From contig NZ_JPHF01000004.1 of the NCBI RefSeq assembly GCF_000814325.1, forward strand, positions 372,001-436,000: a stretch of DNA of 64,000 nt, in the 5' to 3' direction. The position numbers and the translations under genes were made by a program. This document shows positions 53,390 through 63,224 of the stretch, piece after piece. The DNA comes from Flavihumibacter sp. ZG627 (lineage in GTDB: Bacteria; Bacteroidota; Bacteroidia; Chitinophagales; Chitinophagaceae). The notes below the pieces were generated by a model. That model had not been told where the DNA came from and made no database searches. It worked only from the letters and a program-made list of their open reading frames with translations. Each line of letters starts with the position of its first letter. Position 1 is the stretch's first letter.

Positions 53390-56300
53390 TCATTCCTTTA
53401 ATCCGATCACTGGAAGCGATTTTTCCCGAACCATTTTATTGAATGCTTCCAACTCCACAGTCTTTATTTTTTTCAATTTATTCAATGCTTCATCACTAAG
53501 CCTGGCTAACTCAGCATAAACATCACGACTCTGTTTGCTGGGCGCCATATTACCACTGTTAGCGGCATCAAATACACCCGACAGCTTATCATTCAGCCTG
53601 ATCGGAAAGTTCAGTACATCCTGGAAACTTTTAGCCTTCGTTTGGTATAGAGTTTCTTCAATAGACGTGAGTTGTTTTCCAATGGTATCAGCCATTGACT
53701 TCACTTCTTTCGGAACATCTTTTCCCTGGCGACCGATGAAATCTGTAAGCTGTGTACGCAGTGAACGAATATCTTTTATGGCCTTCTGCACTTCGTTGAA
53801 TTTGCCCTGGACTTCTCTCAGAAAACTGAACTGGGCTTCGTAATCGGCAGCTGTGATCTTATAATTCGGATCTGCCTTTACAACAAAAGGCACTTCAACA
53901 GAATCAGCCCCCACTTTAACCCTGGCAAAATAATTTCCTGGCGGGGCTACGATATTACCTGGTAATCCATTCCAAAGGATCATCCCATCAATTTTCTCAC
54001 TTGCGGGATATTGAAGGTTCCACACAAATCGATTCATCCCCTTGCTGATATCAAGTTTGTCTTCTTTGGCACCAGTTGCAAATGTCTTTATGATTTTTTT
54101 ATCCCTGTCAAGAATCGTTATAGCGGCCTTTGTGCTGTCTGTAACATTGCTGATATAATAATTGATAACAGCTCCGGCGGGTGGATTATCACCTGCATTC
54201 CTTGGAATTCCACCCCTGAATCCTCCGGAAGATTGCAATCGCCAAACCGGGTTTACAGGTAAAACATGCATTGCTTTTTTCAGAAGACCAGCATCATATT
54301 GCTGCACAGTAGTGAGGTCATCAAGCACCCAGAAAGCCCTGCCCTGGGTTGCTACAACCAGATCGTTTTCCTTGATGGTGAGATCAGTTATAGGAACAAC
54401 GGGTAGGTTTAACTGGAAGGGACGCCAGTTTATTCCATCATCATAACTGATATACATTCCATACTCAGTACCGGCATAAAGCAATCCATCTCTTTTCGGA
54501 TCTGCACGCATCACCCTTGTAAAATGCATCCTGTTAATTCCGTTGGTAATCAGTTTCCAACTCTTGCCATAATCCTCTGTCTTATAAATGTAGGGTGCAA
54601 AATCATCAAGTTTATATCTGGTGCCCGTGATGTAGGCAGTACCCTTTTTGGTGGGATGTGTTTCAATGGCATTCCACATTATCCACTTTGGCGCACCTGT
54701 TGGCGTTACATTATCCCAGTTCTTACCACCATCTTTACTTACATGTATAAGACCATCATCCGACCCTGTCCATAACAGGTCTTTTTCAAGAGCGCTTTCT
54801 GCTGCAGTAAAAATTGTACAGTAGTATTCAACAGAAGTATTGTCTTTAGTAATGGGTCCGCCGCTGGGGCCCTGTTTGCTTTTGTCATTAGTTGTTAGGT
54901 CGGGCGATATCTGTTCCCAGCTCGCGCCTTCATTTTCCGTTACAAATAATGCGTTACCGGCACAATAGAGGCGTTTTGGATTATGTGGTGAAAAGAATAT
55001 AGGGAAGTTCCATTGAAAGCGATATTTCAAAACATCGGCACCTGCACCCATCGGATTGTCGGGCCAAACGGTGATAGCCCTGTTCTCACCTGTGCGATGA
55101 TCTAATCTCGACAGGTAACCGCCGTAGTTTCCACCATATACAATATCCGGGTTTTGTGGATCTGCTACAACATATCCACTCTCTGCGCCTGCTGTTTCTT
55201 CCCAGTCCTTATCAGTGATGGCAGCACCATAGGTCCGGCTTCGGATCCGAAAGGTTGAATTATCCTGTTGTGCACCCAGAATGCGGTAAGGGAAACTATT
55301 GTCTGTGCTTACACGATAGATCTGGGAGGTAGGCTGGTTCATATAAGTGCTCCAGTTTGTGCCTCCATCATAACTTACCTGGGCACCACCATCATCGGCA
55401 ACAATCATGCGATTTCCATCTTCAGGATCAATCCACAGATCATGGTGGTCACCATGGGGGGTTCTCACACTCTGGAAAGTTTTACCTCCATCTCTGCTGC
55501 GCATGAAGCCAACATTTGGCGCGTATACCAGGTTTTCATTCTTTGGATCCACATACACTTTAGTATAATACCAGGCCCTCTGGCGAATATTATTATCACT
55601 GCTCTGCAAGGTCCAGCTAACACCCGCATCATTGCTTACATATAATCCACCATCTGCATTCTCAAAAATTGCATATACTTTATCGGGATTAGAAGGGGCA
55701 ACTGCCACGCCAACAATACCCCATACGCCTTTAGGCAAACCTTTTGATGCAGTAATATTCTGCCAGGTTTCTCCGCCATCAATTGATTTCCATAGTCCGC
55801 TGCCTTCGCCTCCACTTTCCAGACTATAAGGTGTTCTGATAAGTCGCCATGTTCCGGCAAAAAATACCTGCGGATTTCCAGGTTCCATCACCAGGTCTGA
55901 AGCACCAGTCTGGTTGTTAACATATAATGTCCGCTTCCAGGTTTTGCCACCATCCGTTGTTTTGTAAACGCCTCTTTCCTCATTTGGACCAAAAAGATGA
56001 CCCATCACCGCGGCCCAAACTATATCGGGGTTACGCGGATGTATCACCAGCCTGATGATATGACGGCCATCTTTCAAACCAATATTACGCCAGCTCCTGC
56101 CCCCGTCATCACTACGCCATACACCTCCAAGGCCTTCTGCCACATTACCTCGCATGGTGTTTTCACCTTCACCTACATAAATCACATTCTCATCAGATGG
56201 AGCAACCGCCACCGCACCAATTGTTCCACCGAAATACTTGTCGGATATGTTCTTCCAGTTGCTGCCACCATCGGTGGTCTTCCATACTCCCCCACCTGTT

Positions 56301-56509
56301 GCACCCATAAAAAATGTTTGCTTATTGGTGTAAGAACCCGCCACCGCGGCGGAGCGTCCACCACGCCAGGGGCCAATAAGCCGGTACTTTGCCTGGGAGA
56401 AAATAGTTTCATCTGCAGCTTGTGCATTGTCAGGACTTTTCTGTTGCTTTTTCTGGCCAAAGGAAGCTATTGCCAGCAATAGAAAGCTACCAATCAGTAA
56501 TGATCTCAT
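53390..56509 (-). CDS. Giant secreted Asp-box (BNR/VPS10-sortilin-like) protein, paralogue 1
   Basis: From ATG 56509 it gives 1039 residues starting MRSLLIGSFLLLAIASFGQK, a signal peptide. The frame extends to 56578 but those 23 residues are unlikely coding. The chain holds repeated Asp-box motifs (TTDGGSNWKN, SDDGGRSWRN, TTDGGKTWKR, SIDGGETWQN, SNDAGVSWTL, YDDGINWRPF) in a beta-propeller layout as in sialidase/VPS10 repeats, plus a C-terminal segment (about 790-1039) with GMNRFVWNLQYPASEK and a charged coiled coil (QFSFLREVQGKFNEVQKAIK). Annotated in databases as glycosyl hydrolase or sortilin-like, but no catalytic residues identify an enzyme. It shares architecture with the next gene upstream and is probably a duplicate. 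Exported, possibly surface. Confidence 0.85.
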   Translation of the reverse strand: MRSLLIGSFLLLAIASFGQKKQQKSPDNAQAADETIFSQAKYRLIGPWRGGRSAAVAGSYTNKQTFFMGATGGGVWKTTDGGSNWKNISDKYFGGTIGAVAVAPSDENVIYVGEGENTMRGNVAEGLGGVWRSDDGGRSWRNIGLKDGRHIIRLVIHPRNPDIVWAAVMGHLFGPNEERGVYKTTDGGKTWKRTLYVNNQTGASDLVMEPGNPQVFFAGTWRLIRTPYSLESGGEGSGLWKSIDGGETWQNITASKGLPKGVWGIVGVAVAPSNPDKVYAIFENADGGLYVSNDAGVSWTLQSSDNNIRQRAWYYTKVYVDPKNENLVYAPNVGFMRSRDGGKTFQSVRTPHGDHHDLWIDPEDGNRMIVADDGGAQVSYDGGTNWSTYMNQPTSQIYRVSTDNSFPYRILGAQQDNSTFRIRSRTYGAAITDKDWEETAGAESGYVVADPQNPDIVYGGNYGGYLSRLDHRTGENRAITVWPDNPMGAGADVLKYRFQWNFPIFFSPHNPKRLYCAGNALFVTENEGASWEQISPDLTTNDKSKQGPSGGPITKDNTSVEYYCTIFTAAESALEKDLLWTGSDDGLIHVSKDGGKNWDNVTPTGAPKWIMWNAIETHPTKKGTAYITGTRYKLDDFAPYIYKTEDYGKSWKLITNGINRMHFTRVMRADPKRDGLLYAGTEYGMYISYDDGINWRPFQLNLPVVPITDLTIKENDLVVATQGRAFWVLDDLTTVQQYDAGLLKKAMHVLPVNPVWRLQSSGGFRGGIPRNAGDNPPAGAVINYYISNVTDSTKAAITILDRDKKIIKTFATGAKEDKLDISKGMNRFVWNLQYPASEKIDGMILWNGLPGNIVAPPGNYFARVKVGADSVEVPFVVKADPNYKITAADYEAQFSFLREVQGKFNEVQKAIKDIRSLRTQLTDFIGRQGKDVPKEVKSMADTIGKQLTSIEETLYQTKAKSFQDVLNFPIRLNDKLSGVFDAANSGNMAPSKQSRDVYAELARLSDEALNKLKKIKTVELEAFNKMVREKSLPVIGLKE

Positions 56510-56564
56510 ATGTGTTGTAATTGTTAGTTCCCTTTTGAGTAGAACCCAATTTACGATAAAAACA

Positions 56565-56591
56565 AACTGCCGGCCCAAAGGACCGGCAGTT
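56565..56591 (-). terminator. Terminator between the two Asp-box protein genes
   Basis: AACTGCCGG (56565-56573) pairs with CCGGCAGTT (56583-56591), followed on the minus strand by TTTGTTTTTATC. It ends the transcript of the upstream paralogue and separates the two genes. Confidence 0.8.
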
Positions 56592-56620
56592 ATCTACCGC
56601 ATATCTTCAACCGCAGAAGA

Positions 56621-59600
56621 TCAGTTTCCGGTTTTATCTTTCAGTGCATCGGGGGTTTTCACCCCCTCCTTAGAAAGCGCCAGCCGAACTTTATCCGAAT
56701 ACTGACGGCTGATCTTAGCATGTTCTGACCGGGCTGTGGAAAGCTGTCCTTTCAAAACATTTATACGCTCCAACTGAAGATTGCTTGGCCTCGACTCCTG
56801 GCCTGCAACGGCGCCATATACTTCACTGATCCTTTCTCTTAATTGTTCTTCATCCGCAAAAATAGACTTCTGCTTTGTAGCTAATAAAGTAGCTCTTAAT
56901 GTTTCCAGAGAACTGGTATAATCGCGGAGTAATTTCTTAACCTTATCGCTCTTCACTTTTTCACCATTTTTCTTCAACAACTGCTGTTCTTCATTAATGC
57001 TTGAAATGAGTGCGTTGATATCAGCCTGCATGGTATAGAGATCCATAGCCGCAGCATAGCGTGCTTCAAGATCTTCCTTGCTGAAATTCTTATTGCCCTC
57101 ATCATGAACTACCACCATCTTATCGGTATACTCCTTCTCCCCAACTTTTAATTTCAGCGTATACTCACCAGGCATCACCATAGGTGCTACAAATGCTCCA
57201 TAATCCATTTTGGCGCCACCTGCGGCAGGCTTAATGGGAGTCATCCGCATATTCCAGTAAACTTTATTTATGCCCTTGCGCTTAGAACCTGGTACCGTTT
57301 GTACCAGCTTTCCCGCTGCATCATAAATATCAAGTTTTACATCGCCGGTCATAACCCGCTCTTTGAGGTAATACTGCACAGCAGGTAAACTGGCAGGATT
57401 TCCTGCTGTCCATCCTCCCGTTGGAGGAAAACCTCCATCTCCAAATTTACCGGAACTCAGCGGCACTGGTTTATTGGAAAATACATGCACATCTTTCTCA
57501 AGAATGCCTGCCGTCAATCCGCGCATGGGGGAGATATCATCCACGATTATTATCCCGCGGCCATGCGTTCCGATCACCAGGTCATTGGTTACAGGATGTA
57601 TTGCAATATCACGAACCAGTGAATAGTCGGGTATCCGGTTTTTCATCCTGAACCAACTACCTCCGCCATCTACGCTTGCGAATAATCCCATTTCTGTTCC
57701 CAGAAAAAGTAATTCAGGATTCACCAGGTCTTCTTTTATCTTATGTGCAAACCCGGTAAAATCCTCACTGGCAAACATTTTCCAGGTTTTACCCATATCT
57801 TCTGAACGAGCAGCCCATGTTTTATGATCACCATACATATGGTTGTCAAATGTTGCATAGATAACATTCCTGTTAAACCTTCCGGGTTCCACACTGCTTA
57901 CCCAGGTTTGAGCCGGGATGCCTGCAGCAGCAATATTGGCCGACACATTGGTCCAGTTTTTTCCGCCGTCTGTTGTGTACTGAAGGTTACCATCATCTGT
58001 TCCGACCCATATTAGATTTTCATCAAGGGGAGATTCTGCTATAGTAAAAATAGTGGTGTGATTTTCTGCTGATGTATTGTCTGCACTTAAGCCGCCACTG
58101 TTTTCCTGTTCCTGTTTTTTCTTGTCATTGGTTGTAAGATCAGGAGAAATGCGTGTCCAGTTAGTTCCTTTATCAGTGCTTTTAAAAAGAAACTGTGCAC
58201 CACAATAAAGGTTTTTCGGATTATTCTGTCCGATATGAATTGGCGTGTTCCAGTTCCATCTGAGTTTAGCGTCATTTGATCCTGCCTGTGGCTTAATGGT
58301 TACACTCTTTAAGGTTTTGAGATTTACCCTTCCCATATTTCCGCCCTGGTATTCGGCGTAAGCAATATCAGGGTCAAGGGGGTCGGGTATGGTCCAGAAT
58401 CCATCACCACCATATATTGCCTTCCAGTCGCCATTTTGTACGCCCCCCGCCGCTGCCGAAGGAGCAACCCAGCTACCATTATCCTGCAATCCACCGTATA
58501 TTCTATATGGCTGCTGGTTGTCCACCGCTACATGGTAAAATTGACCTACCGGCAGATTACTCGCAAAAATCCAGGTAGCTCCCCTGTCCATACTGATATA
58601 AACTCCTCCATCCGTTCCCAGGTACATCTGGTTGGTATAGTTTGGGTTTATCCAAAGGGCATGGTGATCGGAATGCACCCAGCCGCCTTCATTACTCGCA
58701 TCCGCGAAAGAATATCCGCCATCATCAGAGTAAGAGAAAGAAAAAGCCGGACGGTAAACGCGTTTGTGATCTTTTGGATCAACTACTAGTGTGCTGAAAT
58801 AAAATGGCCTTGATACCACGTTCAGGGTAGCACTCTGTTCTTTCCAGTTCTCTCCGCCATCGGCAGATATATAGAGCTTGGTTTCTTTTGCTTCAACAAT
58901 TGCGAGCAGGTTTTGCGGAGCACTCGGAGCAAGGGCAAGCGCCACCCTTCCAAACGGTTTGGCGGGCAGGCCTTTTGTCAGCTCCTTCCAGGTTTTTCCA
59001 CCATCAATACTTTTATATACACCACTTCCACTACCCCCCGAATTAAACAGATAAGGTAGCCTCCTGAATTCCCAGGTAGTGGCATATACTGTATTCGGAT
59101 TCTGTGGATCAACAGAAACATCAGCACAACCGGCCTTCTCTGATATATACAAAACCTTGTCCCAGTTTTTTCCGCCATCTGAAGATTTATACAAACCACG
59201 GTGTTTGCTTTCGCTCCATAGTGGGCCTGGTGCTGCTACATAAATATTATTGGAGTTGGATGGATCAATAACCACTTTAGAAATATGTTCTGTACTATCA
59301 AGTCCCACGCGCGACCAGTTATCGCCGCCATCAGTGGTTTTGTATAATCCAACACCTATGGAAACACTGTTACGCATATTGCTTTCGCCCGTTCCAACAA
59401 AAACAGTACGTGGATTTTTCTGATCGATGGCAATGGCTCCTATGCTCTGGCAATACTTATCAAATACAGGCTTGAAAGATGCGCCGGCATTGGTCGTTTT
59501 CCAAACACCACCCCCGGCTGTTCCTACATAAATCGTTTTACTGTCGGCATTTACACCTTCAATTGCTGTGATACGTCCACTCATGGTTCCAGGGCCCATC

Positions 59601-59704
59601 CAGCGGGCTTCCATGGTACCAAAGGTGGCGGAACTTACTTTAGTTTGTGCATGAAGGTTAGTTGCTGTAATAGCAACAACTGCAAGGAGAAGAATTCTCT
59701 GCAT
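56621..59704 (-). CDS. Giant secreted Asp-box (BNR/VPS10-sortilin-like) protein, paralogue 2
   Basis: 1027 residues. The signal peptide is MQRILLLAVVAITATNLHAQ. Asp-box repeats appear throughout (TTNAGASFKP, TTDGGDNWSR, SSDGGKNWDK, SIDGGKTWKE, SADGGENWKE, STDKGTNWTR, TTDGGKNWTN), then a C-terminal region (about 770-1027) with GINKVYWNMRMTPIKP, GGAKMDYGAFVAPMVMPGEY and a helical tail (ALKDKTGN). Closely related to the downstream gene: both share VPSY-like propellers, the ISPDLTTNDK linker and WNMRM/WNLQY end modules. Tandem duplication is likely. The biochemical function is not shown by sequence. Confidence 0.85.
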   Translation of the reverse strand: MQRILLLAVVAITATNLHAQTKVSSATFGTMEARWMGPGTMSGRITAIEGVNADSKTIYVGTAGGGVWKTTNAGASFKPVFDKYCQSIGAIAIDQKNPRTVFVGTGESNMRNSVSIGVGLYKTTDGGDNWSRVGLDSTEHISKVVIDPSNSNNIYVAAPGPLWSESKHRGLYKSSDGGKNWDKVLYISEKAGCADVSVDPQNPNTVYATTWEFRRLPYLFNSGGSGSGVYKSIDGGKTWKELTKGLPAKPFGRVALALAPSAPQNLLAIVEAKETKLYISADGGENWKEQSATLNVVSRPFYFSTLVVDPKDHKRVYRPAFSFSYSDDGGYSFADASNEGGWVHSDHHALWINPNYTNQMYLGTDGGVYISMDRGATWIFASNLPVGQFYHVAVDNQQPYRIYGGLQDNGSWVAPSAAAGGVQNGDWKAIYGGDGFWTIPDPLDPDIAYAEYQGGNMGRVNLKTLKSVTIKPQAGSNDAKLRWNWNTPIHIGQNNPKNLYCGAQFLFKSTDKGTNWTRISPDLTTNDKKKQEQENSGGLSADNTSAENHTTIFTIAESPLDENLIWVGTDDGNLQYTTDGGKNWTNVSANIAAAGIPAQTWVSSVEPGRFNRNVIYATFDNHMYGDHKTWAARSEDMGKTWKMFASEDFTGFAHKIKEDLVNPELLFLGTEMGLFASVDGGGSWFRMKNRIPDYSLVRDIAIHPVTNDLVIGTHGRGIIIVDDISPMRGLTAGILEKDVHVFSNKPVPLSSGKFGDGGFPPTGGWTAGNPASLPAVQYYLKERVMTGDVKLDIYDAAGKLVQTVPGSKRKGINKVYWNMRMTPIKPAAGGAKMDYGAFVAPMVMPGEYTLKLKVGEKEYTDKMVVVHDEGNKNFSKEDLEARYAAAMDLYTMQADINALISSINEEQQLLKKNGEKVKSDKVKKLLRDYTSSLETLRATLLATKQKSIFADEEQLRERISEVYGAVAGQESRPSNLQLERINVLKGQLSTARSEHAKISRQYSDKVRLALSKEGVKTPDALKDKTGN

Positions 59705-59729
59705 AGCGGTATAGGTTTGGTTAAATGAA

Positions 59730-59755
59730 CAAGCCCGGATAGTGGTCCGGGCTTG
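59730..59755 (-). terminator. Hairpin between the LolA-like and Asp-box genes
   Basis: CAAGCCCGG (59730-59738) pairs with CCGGGCTTG (59747-59755) over an 8-base loop. The following minus-strand T-run (TTCATTT) is weak, so it may be a partial terminator. Confidence 0.6.
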
Positions 59756-59773
59756 AAGCTATATGATCAGAAA

Positions 59774-60499
59774 TTAGTTCGAAGGTTTGAAGGTAGAATC
59801 AGCAACGGGCTTGTTGATCTCTACTTTAGTGATGGTCATATCAGCCATCATACCAGGGCCCATTGGCAAAGAAATGGACATCGGTATAACAATACCTTCA
59901 GGCATTTTTTTATAATTGCTGAATGCAGTTGTCATCTCCACTTCCTGTCCGTTCACATTATTCTTACTAATTGCCTTAATGAGATAGTAAGAAGCAGGAT
60001 CAAGAAAATAGGTTTCTTCCTTACCGCTCTTATGCGTGATCTTGAGTTTGTGACACTCTGTTCCATCCACATCTTCTTTACCAAGATACTCTACATTATG
60101 TCCCTTATCCTTGTAATCAACAAGAGCACCCTGTGTATCATACTGATCTGCTCCTTTCTTTACCATTTCTTCAGTCATTGGTTCGGCCTGTGCCTGTCCC
60201 TGAAATGGCATATAGCTCCATCCACCTGTTGGTGTCATGATCTGGTATCCGGTCATCCCCATAACAGATATGTCCTGCCGACTTCCCTTACCATGCACAA
60301 CGGTTGCGGTAACCAACACATCAGCACCCTGAACAGACATATTACCTTCCGTTATAACAGAGCTTACTTTTTTCCAATTCTCTTTACCTCCAATGGCATC
60401 AAGGTATTTATTGACCACCTCATCAGCTGTTTGCGCGTAGGAGGTGAAAGCCCCCAGAACAGCAGTGATACCTAATAGCGCCAGTTTCATCGTTTTCAT
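59774..60499 (-). CDS. LolA-like (outer-membrane lipoprotein-sorting fold) periplasmic protein
   Basis: From ATG 60499 it gives 241 residues with a signal peptide (MKLALLGITAVLGAFTSYAQ from codon 4). The mature protein reads TADEVVNKYLDAIGGKENWK, a common start for LolA/LppX-fold proteins in Bacteroidota, then a beta-sandwich with TEGNMSVQGADVLVTATVVH, HKLKITHKSGKEETYFLDPA and IVIPMSISLPMGPGMMADM. It binds a lipid or lipoprotein by analogy only. The longer frame to 60571 adds 24 residues that look like a leader. It is followed by a hairpin and then the Asp-box gene on the same strand. Confidence 0.8.
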   Translation of the reverse strand: MKTMKLALLGITAVLGAFTSYAQTADEVVNKYLDAIGGKENWKKVSSVITEGNMSVQGADVLVTATVVHGKGSRQDISVMGMTGYQIMTPTGGWSYMPFQGQAQAEPMTEEMVKKGADQYDTQGALVDYKDKGHNVEYLGKEDVDGTECHKLKITHKSGKEETYFLDPASYYLIKAISKNNVNGQEVEMTTAFSNYKKMPEGIVIPMSISLPMGPGMMADMTITKVEINKPVADSTFKPSN

Positions 60500-60640
60500 G
60501 TGATGTGCTTTTGTAGTTTTCACAAATGTATAAGTATTTATACCTATTAGTATCCCGTCCATCCATTTCATTACACCGATTTACCGATTTTTTATATAAT
60601 TAATGGTGATTGGGTAAATTGCGATGATAAACAAGGCTTT

Positions 60641-62278
60641 ATGGAAAATATCATCCAGGGTAATATTGTTGACATCCCGGCCCGTAATATATTTTTCGGG
60701 GAATTACACCTGGAGGGAAGCCGTATTGCCAGGGTAAAAAAGCTCTCGGATGGTATCAATACTGCCGCGCCCTTTGTTTGTGCCGGTTTCATAGATGCCC
60801 ATGTACATATTGAAAGCTCCATGCTGGTTCCCTCTTCTTTTGGCCGCCTGGCAGTTGTACATGGAACGGTGGCCTCCATCTCCGACCCGCATGAAATCGC
60901 AAATGTTTGTGGCATTGAAGGAGTACTCTTTATGATCAGGAATGGCGAGAAATCACCTTTCAAATTCCATTTTGGCGCTCCCTCCTGCGTGCCCGCAACA
61001 GCGTTTGAAACCGCCGGTGCCACGCTGGATGCTGCTGCCGTAGCACAATTGCTCGACCGCGATGATATTTATTATTTAAGTGAGATGATGAACTTTCCCG
61101 GGGTGCTGCAGGGAGATCCGGAAGTGATGGCGAAAATTGATGCTGCCAAAAAGCGTGCAAAGCCTGTAGACGGTCATGCACCAGGCTTAAGAGGCGAAGA
61201 GGCTGCAGAATACATTGCAGCGGGCATAAGTACTGACCATGAGTGCTTCACACCAGATGAGGCACGTGAAAAACTGGTGCATGGTATGCATATCCTCATC
61301 CGCGAAGGAAGCGCCGCAAAAAATTTCGAAGCACTGATCGGCCTGCTGCATGAATTCCCCGACCATATCATGTTTTGTACGGACGACAAGCATCCCGATA
61401 GCCTCGTGAATGGACATATCGACCAGCTTTGCGCGCGTGCAATTGACCATGAAGTGGATGTTTTCCATATTTTGCAGGCAGCCTGTATCAATCCTGTGTT
61501 GCATTATAATATGAATGTGGGACTATTGAGGGAAGGAGATCCGGCAGACTTTATCCTCCTGAATGACCTTGAGAATTTTGATGTGCTTGAAACATGGATT
61601 GAAGGACAAATGGTTGCCAAAAATGGAGAGTCATTACTGGAACATATAGCCGAAGAACCAATCAATCATTTTGATTGCAAACCCCGCGTGTTGGAGGATC
61701 TTTTTATTGCTGCCGATAAAGACCCGATGCCGGCTATCGAAGCTATGGACGGACAATTAATAACGAAGACCCTTCCCCTTACAGCCGATGATCTTGTTGT
61801 GGAAAATGGAGGCTATGTTTCCAATGTTAAGAAAGACCTCCTGAAACTGGTTGTGGTAAACCGTTATAAGGAGGCACCTGCGGCAGCCTGTTTTATAAAG
61901 CATTTTGGTCTGAAACAAGGCGCAATTGCTTCCTCTGTTGCACATGACTCGCACAATATTATTGCCGTGGGGGTTGATGATGCATCTATATGCGAAGCAA
62001 TAAACCTGGTTATAGCCGAACGTGGTGGAATCAGTTGCTTTAGTGGAAACAAATCCATGGTTTTGCCATTACCGGTAGCCGGTCTTATGAGTACCGACGA
62101 TGGCTATGAAGTTGCGGCAGCATATACAAAGATAGACCTGATGGCAAAAGACCTGGGATCTTTACTGGGCGCACCTTTCATGACATTATCCTTTATGGCT
62201 CTGTTGGTGATTCCGGAACTCAAGTTGAGTGATAAAGGTTTGTTCAATGGTATGGATTTTACTTTTATAGAGCGTTAG
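60641..62278 (+). CDS. ade: Adenine deaminase
   Basis: 545-residue amidohydrolase that converts adenine to hypoxanthine and ammonia in purine salvage. Residues include the metal-binding FIDAHVHIESSMLVPSSFG (HxH at about 54-56), ISDPHEIANVCG, VDGHAPGLRG, STDHECFTPDEAREKL, and CTDDKHPDSLVNGHID. The C-terminal domain has SVAHDSHNIIAVGVDDASIC and SCFSGNKSMVLPLPVAGLMS. Length fits the bacterial AdeC family. Start ATG 60641. Divergent from the LolA-like gene. Confidence 0.95.
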   Translation: MENIIQGNIVDIPARNIFFGELHLEGSRIARVKKLSDGINTAAPFVCAGFIDAHVHIESSMLVPSSFGRLAVVHGTVASISDPHEIANVCGIEGVLFMIRNGEKSPFKFHFGAPSCVPATAFETAGATLDAAAVAQLLDRDDIYYLSEMMNFPGVLQGDPEVMAKIDAAKKRAKPVDGHAPGLRGEEAAEYIAAGISTDHECFTPDEAREKLVHGMHILIREGSAAKNFEALIGLLHEFPDHIMFCTDDKHPDSLVNGHIDQLCARAIDHEVDVFHILQAACINPVLHYNMNVGLLREGDPADFILLNDLENFDVLETWIEGQMVAKNGESLLEHIAEEPINHFDCKPRVLEDLFIAADKDPMPAIEAMDGQLITKTLPLTADDLVVENGGYVSNVKKDLLKLVVVNRYKEAPAAACFIKHFGLKQGAIASSVAHDSHNIIAVGVDDASICEAINLVIAERGGISCFSGNKSMVLPLPVAGLMSTDDGYEVAAAYTKIDLMAKDLGSLLGAPFMTLSFMALLVIPELKLSDKGLFNGMDFTFIER

Positions 62279-62289
62279 TCAAACATTTT

Positions 62290-62318
62290 CACCGACTGCC
62301 ATCCCCATTTCACCGACT
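62290..62318 (+). promoter_or_regulatory. Candidate LytTR-type direct-repeat operator ahead of the LiaF-like operon
   Basis: CACCGACT occurs at 62290-62297 and again at 62311-62318, each preceded by TTT, with a repeat period of 21 bases, which places both copies on the same helix face. LytTR regulators bind two direct repeats of about 9 bases with a period near 21-22. The downstream genes end in a LytS-type kinase. No LytTR gene is in this window, so it remains a candidate. Confidence 0.35.
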
Positions 62319-62391
62319 TCTGACGGCGATTCCCCTAAACGCCCTTGCCAGCGCTGCGCCCTTAACCTAGTTTTGGTTAAAACTTATAACA

Positions 62392-63186
62392 ATGGATACG
62401 CAGGAAACAAAAAAACCTTATTCAACCGGCAATGATTGGTCTGCATCGCGCCAGAACAGATCAAATGGCGCCATAGTCGGAATTTTCCTTGTGCTCATCG
62501 GCGTATTATCGATAGCCAGGAAAATGGGAGCGCCAATGCCGGAATATATATTCACCTGGCCGATGCTGCTGATAGGAATCGGTTTGGTTGTAGGAATACA
62601 AACAAGGTTCCGTTCAATCGGATGGCTGATCCCTATCCTTATCGGAAGTTTTTTTCTTCTTGACGATGTCTTTCCCCAATTCCTTCCGCGGGATTTTTTC
62701 TTGCCGGCAGCGTTGATAGTAGTGGGTATCCTGTTCATTTTTGGTCGTTCTGGTAAAAACATGTTCTGCAGCAAACCCAACCAGCAAACGGGTACAGGAG
62801 AAAACGTTACCGGCAGCAGTGATTTTGAGGGGGCTGCAGCGTCAGATGATCTGAGTGACCGCATGAATGAATCGGTAATATTTGGCAACGTGCGCAAGAA
62901 CGTTATTTCAAAACACTTTACAGGCGGTGAAGTATCCGCTGTTTTTGCAGGCGCGGAGATCAACTTATTACATGGCGATCTTGCCCCGGGTGCCAAACTG
63001 GAACTGAATGCTGTATTTGGTGGAATCAAACTGATCGTGCCTTCCCACTGGCAGATAAAGCTGAAATCAAATGCTGTTCTTGGTGGCGTGGAAGATAAGC
63101 GCCCAAGGCATACCATTTATTCTGATAAGATACTCATTCTTGAAGCCAATGCCGTTTTCGGTGGTATCGAAATCCAGAGCTACTAA
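62392..63186 (+). CDS. LiaF/cell-wall-stress-like membrane protein
   Basis: 264 residues. The N-terminal cytosolic 27 residues are followed by three or four helices (NGAIVGIFLVLIGVLSIAR, TWPMLLIGIGLVVGI, WLIPILIGSFFLL, LPAALIVVGILFIFG) and a C-terminal soluble beta-helix-like domain (about 165-264) with FTGGEVSAVFAGAEINLLHG, LNAVFGGIKLIVPSHWQIKL, NAVLGGVED and NAVFGGIEIQSY, a repeated AVFGGI pattern as in LiaF C-terminal and DUF2154-like domains. In Firmicutes LiaF inhibits the LiaRS stress system. A role next to a LytS-type kinase would be analogous, but that is inference. Confidence 0.82.
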   Translation: MDTQETKKPYSTGNDWSASRQNRSNGAIVGIFLVLIGVLSIARKMGAPMPEYIFTWPMLLIGIGLVVGIQTRFRSIGWLIPILIGSFFLLDDVFPQFLPRDFFLPAALIVVGILFIFGRSGKNMFCSKPNQQTGTGENVTGSSDFEGAAASDDLSDRMNESVIFGNVRKNVISKHFTGGEVSAVFAGAEINLLHGDLAPGAKLELNAVFGGIKLIVPSHWQIKLKSNAVLGGVEDKRPRHTIYSDKILILEANAVFGGIEIQSY

Positions 63187-63224
63187 CTTATCCATTAACC
63201 AAAACTTCAACCAAAACCTTAACT

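Noticed and set aside
60570-60592. ACCGATTT repeat ahead of ade as a second LytTR-type site
   Set aside because: Period is only about 8-9 bases, unlike the 21-22 base spacing of LytTR operators.
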